40,857 nucleotides of DNA from Aquificota bacterium (GTDB lineage Bacteria > Aquificota > Aquificia > Aquificales > QOAS01): the NCBI GenBank assembly GCA_013153315.1, contig JAADES010000005.1, positions 1 to 40,857 of the forward strand, in the 5' to 3' direction. Positions 38,173-40,857 of this stretch are shown here, piece by piece. The notes beneath the pieces were generated by a model. It was given only the letters and a program-made list of their open reading frames with translations. It was not told the DNA's origin and made no database searches. Within the stretch, counting starts at the first letter, position 1. Each line of letters begins with the position of its first letter. The position numbers and the translations under genes are program-made.

Positions 38173-38192
38173 TGTTAACACAAAAGTTAACA
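38173..38192. promoter_or_regulatory. palindromic operator candidate upstream of amtB
   Basis: Perfect inverted repeat TGTTAAC-ACAAAA-GTTAACA, 45 bp before the amtB ATG. Confidence 0.45.
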
Positions 38193-38237
38193 TATTGTTT
38201 TCCCTTTTGGGGGCAAAGTTGTGATTAATATCCCTCT

Positions 38238-39464
38238 ATGGGACAAACATCAATTGTTTTGGCGGACAACGTTTGGATTTTGGTGGCCACCGCTCTGGTC
38301 TTTGTAATGGGATTTACAGGACTGGCGCTCTTTTACGGAGGCCTGACGCGCACCAAGAGCATGCTCAACACCATTTATATGGTGATGGGCTCCTTTGCGT
38401 TGGTTAGTATTCTCTGGGTCATTTACGGTTATTCCTTAGCCTTCAGTGGCGACATAGCTTCGGTGATTGGGACGCTTAAGAACTTCCTACTGCTAAATAC
38501 ATCGCCCACTCAACCGGCACCCGAAGCGCCCAACCTCTACCACTATCTGTTTATCTTCTACCAAATGACTTTCGCCGCCATTACGGTCGGGCTAATAGCG
38601 GGTGCCTACATAGAAAGAATGAAATTTTCCGCCTGGCTATTATTCGGGGCCTTATGGTTCACCTTCGTTTATGCACCCGTAGCCCACTGGATATGGGGAG
38701 GCGGATTTCTTTCCCAACTGGGGGTTAAAGACTTTGCCGGTGGTTTGGTTGTTCACGCAACCAGCGGTATAGCCGCCTTGGTTGGCGCCTATGTTTTAGG
38801 AAAAAGAAAAGAGGCGGTTCTAATACCCTCCAACCTGCCTTTGGTGGCATTGGGAACGGGACTGTTGGCCTTCGGTTGGTTCGGTTTCAACGGAGGTAGT
38901 GCTTTGGCTATCAACTATCAGGCAATAACAGCCGCCTTTGTTAGCGTTTTGGCCGCCTTCGTTGCCGCTTTGGTTTGGGCAGGTCTGGAATGGCTTAAAT
39001 TCGGAAAACCCACAACCCTCGGTTTCATGACCGGTGTAATAGCGGGATTTGCTACCATAACCCCCGCCGCCGGCTTTGTCGATGTAATAGGCGGGTTAAT
39101 TATCGGACTTCTGGGCGGCTTGGCCTGTTTTGCCGCAGTAGTTTGGGCTAAGCCAAAATTTAAATACGACGATGCCCTCGACGTTTGGGGCGTTCACGGT
39201 GTGGGAGGAATAGTCGGAACTTTTGCCATCGCCCTATTTGCCTCCAAATCGGTGGGCGGTGTAAACGGGCTATTCTACGGTAGTGCTTCGCTAATCTTCC
39301 CCCAACTGGTGGGAATAATTACCGTAGTCCTCTATACGGCCATAGTTACTTTTATCCTCCTAAAGGTGGTAGACCAAATAATAGGTCTAAGGGTTCCCCA
39401 AGAGGTGGAAATCGAAGGTTTGGATACCAACCTTCACGGGGAAAAAGCCTACGGAGAAAAATAA
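38238..39464 (+). CDS. amtB: ammonium transporter
   Basis: GFTGLALFYGGLTRTKSMLNT; VAHWIWGGGFLSQLGVKDFAGGLVVHATSGIAALVGAYVLGKRK; DVWGVHGVGGIVGTFAIALFA. Confidence 0.95.
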   Translation: MGQTSIVLADNVWILVATALVFVMGFTGLALFYGGLTRTKSMLNTIYMVMGSFALVSILWVIYGYSLAFSGDIASVIGTLKNFLLLNTSPTQPAPEAPNLYHYLFIFYQMTFAAITVGLIAGAYIERMKFSAWLLFGALWFTFVYAPVAHWIWGGGFLSQLGVKDFAGGLVVHATSGIAALVGAYVLGKRKEAVLIPSNLPLVALGTGLLAFGWFGFNGGSALAINYQAITAAFVSVLAAFVAALVWAGLEWLKFGKPTTLGFMTGVIAGFATITPAAGFVDVIGGLIIGLLGGLACFAAVVWAKPKFKYDDALDVWGVHGVGGIVGTFAIALFASKSVGGVNGLFYGSASLIFPQLVGIITVVLYTAIVTFILLKVVDQIIGLRVPQEVEIEGLDTNLHGEKAYGEK

Positions 39465-39540
39465 AACCTTTCTTTGTTTATTTTTTTCTTTATCCTTCAA
39501 AAGGTCTTCACAAAATTTTTTCCTTCATAGGGTTCAATTA

Positions 39541-40650
39541 TCAAACAGTCGAAAGTTGGTGTCTCAAATACTTGTAATAGGCCGCGCAAGCCCCTTCCGA
39601 GGAAACCATGCAGGCCCCGACGGGATTTTGGGGGGTGCAGGCGGTTCCGAATATTTTGCAGTCGGTTGGCTTTGCCTTACCTTTGAGGATTTCGCCACAT
39701 ATGCATAATTTGTGGTCGTCTATAGGCTCCTTAGGCAGGATAGGGTCGAAATAAACCTCGGCATCGTATTGGGAATATTCATCTTTAAGTTTTAAGCCGC
39801 TTCGCGGAATATCTCCCAAACCCCTCCAACGGAACTTATCGCGAACCTCGAAATATTTAGCCATAAGTTCTTGGGCCTTGGTGTTGCCTTCCCAGCTTAC
39901 AGCACGGGTATACTGGATTTCAACCTTTGCCTCTCGGTTATTTTTTTGACGAATTATTTTTAATACACTCTCCAATATATCGGTAGGTTCAAACCCGCTA
40001 ATTACAACAGGCACCTTGTATTTTTCAACAAAGGGAACGTAGGCTTTTCCTCCGATTATTGCGCTAACGTGTCCCGGCCCGATGAAGGCTTCTATTTTGC
40101 TTTCGTGCATAACCGCCTCCATCGCCGGGATAACCAGAACGTGGTTAACGTGAACAAGCAAATTCTTAATTTTTTGCTCTCTTATAACCTCCATTAAAGC
40201 GGCCGTCATCGGTGTTGTAGTTTCAAAACCTATGGCGAAAAATACCACCAACTTATCGGGGTTTTCCAAAGCTATTTTTACACTGTCTAGGGGAGAGTAA
40301 ACCATCCGAATATCCCGCCCGTGGGCCCTTTCCTTTATTAAAGAACTTTCCGAACCGGGGACTCTCATCATATCTCCGTAGGTGGTTAGGATTACATTGG
40401 GTTGCCGAGCTATGGCTATCGCTTGGTCTATCCTCTCTTTGGGCATTACACAAACGGGACAACCCGGCCCGTGGAGAAATTCTATTCCCAAGGGTTCCAA
40501 AAGTTTGTTTAGACCAAATTTCATAATTGCGTGGGTGTGACCTCCGCAAACTTCCATTATTCGGAGAGGTTTACCATCGTGCTCCCTTTCTATGGCTTTT
40601 AAAAGTTTTTTAACCAACTCGGGGTTTCTAAAATCCCTAAACAAGTCCAT
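39541..40650 (-). CDS. hypD: hydrogenase formation protein HypD
   Basis: IMEVCGGHTHAIMKFGL; LHGPGCPVCVMPKERID; FFAIGFETTTPMTA; GPGHVSAIIGGKAY. Confidence 0.95.
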   Translation of the reverse strand: MDLFRDFRNPELVKKLLKAIEREHDGKPLRIMEVCGGHTHAIMKFGLNKLLEPLGIEFLHGPGCPVCVMPKERIDQAIAIARQPNVILTTYGDMMRVPGSESSLIKERAHGRDIRMVYSPLDSVKIALENPDKLVVFFAIGFETTTPMTAALMEVIREQKIKNLLVHVNHVLVIPAMEAVMHESKIEAFIGPGHVSAIIGGKAYVPFVEKYKVPVVISGFEPTDILESVLKIIRQKNNREAKVEIQYTRAVSWEGNTKAQELMAKYFEVRDKFRWRGLGDIPRSGLKLKDEYSQYDAEVYFDPILPKEPIDDHKLCICGEILKGKAKPTDCKIFGTACTPQNPVGACMVSSEGACAAYYKYLRHQLSTV

Positions 40651-40702
40651 TAAGGAGGATATTAACTTTGAAGAGAAAAACCTTAAGAGGGATAAAATAC
40701 CC

Positions 40703-40731
40703 TTGACCTTGGAAAGGTTTTAAGATATATT
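40703..40731 (+). promoter_or_regulatory. predicted sigma70-type promoter for tRNA-Ser
   Basis: TTGACC-N17-TATATT, the same layout as the tRNA-Phe cluster promoter. Confidence 0.65.
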
Positions 40732-40766
40732 AATGAAATTCGGAACTCGAAAATTAATAATCGGCC

Positions 40767-40857
40767 GGAGGGGTGGCCGAGCGGACGAAGGCGCGGCGCT
40801 GGAAACGCCGTGTGCCCGATTTACGGGCACCGAGGGTTCGAATCCCTCCCCCTCCGC
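40767..40857 (+). tRNA. tRNA-Ser (anticodon GGA), 3' end cut by window edge
   Basis: GGAGGGG acceptor; CGGCG-CTGGAAA-CGCCG anticodon arm; long variable arm; GGTTCGAATCC T-arm; CCCCTCC-G. Confidence 0.95.

Noticed and set aside
38151-38175. Sigma54 promoter at AGGTATTTTGCA upstream of amtB
   Set aside because: GG to GC spacing is too short for a -24/-12 element.
1-40857. CRISPR array, prophage, IS element or integron
   Set aside because: No regularly spaced direct repeats, transposase/integrase or phage structural genes recognised.

Overview
This 40.9-kb window looks like ordinary, gene-dense chromosome from a thermophilic bacterium. It is probably Aquificota-like, inferred only from protein character and gene content. 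Both window ends lie in tRNA genes (Leu-TAA and Ser-GGA). Recognisable genes cover haem synthesis (hemX-like, hemY/hemG, hemL), translation (rpsU, rpsQ, rimM, a TtuA/TtcA-like tRNA thiolase, five tRNAs, an ileS-like ORF), RNA and transcription (pnp, nusB-like), cell shape and division (rodA/ftsW, minC), motility (pilT-like, flhA), metabolism (trpA, mqnE, fumarase alpha, speD, ubiX, amtB, hypD), DNA uptake (dprA, YifB/ComM) and transport (MATE, CorC/TlyC family). I see no CRISPR array, prophage, IS element or classical defence cassette. The most unusual observations are: (1) an IleRS gene that ends right after the CP1 editing domain, so it lacks the KMSKS half, and abuts (2) a 1186-aa orphan SF2-helicase-like protein; (3) a speD leader with a promoter, a 5'-end hairpin carrying an SD in its loop, and an 9-codon uORF ending at the speD SD; (4) a NusB protein with a coiled-coil-like insertion of about 165 aa; (5) a MATE transporter fused in frame to a prepilin-like domain; (6) an M50 protease homolog without HExxH; (7) a pseudo-receiver/PATAN/degenerate metallo-beta-lactamase protein; (8) a dprA frameshift at a C7 tract. 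All calls come from reading the sequence; no database search was run.
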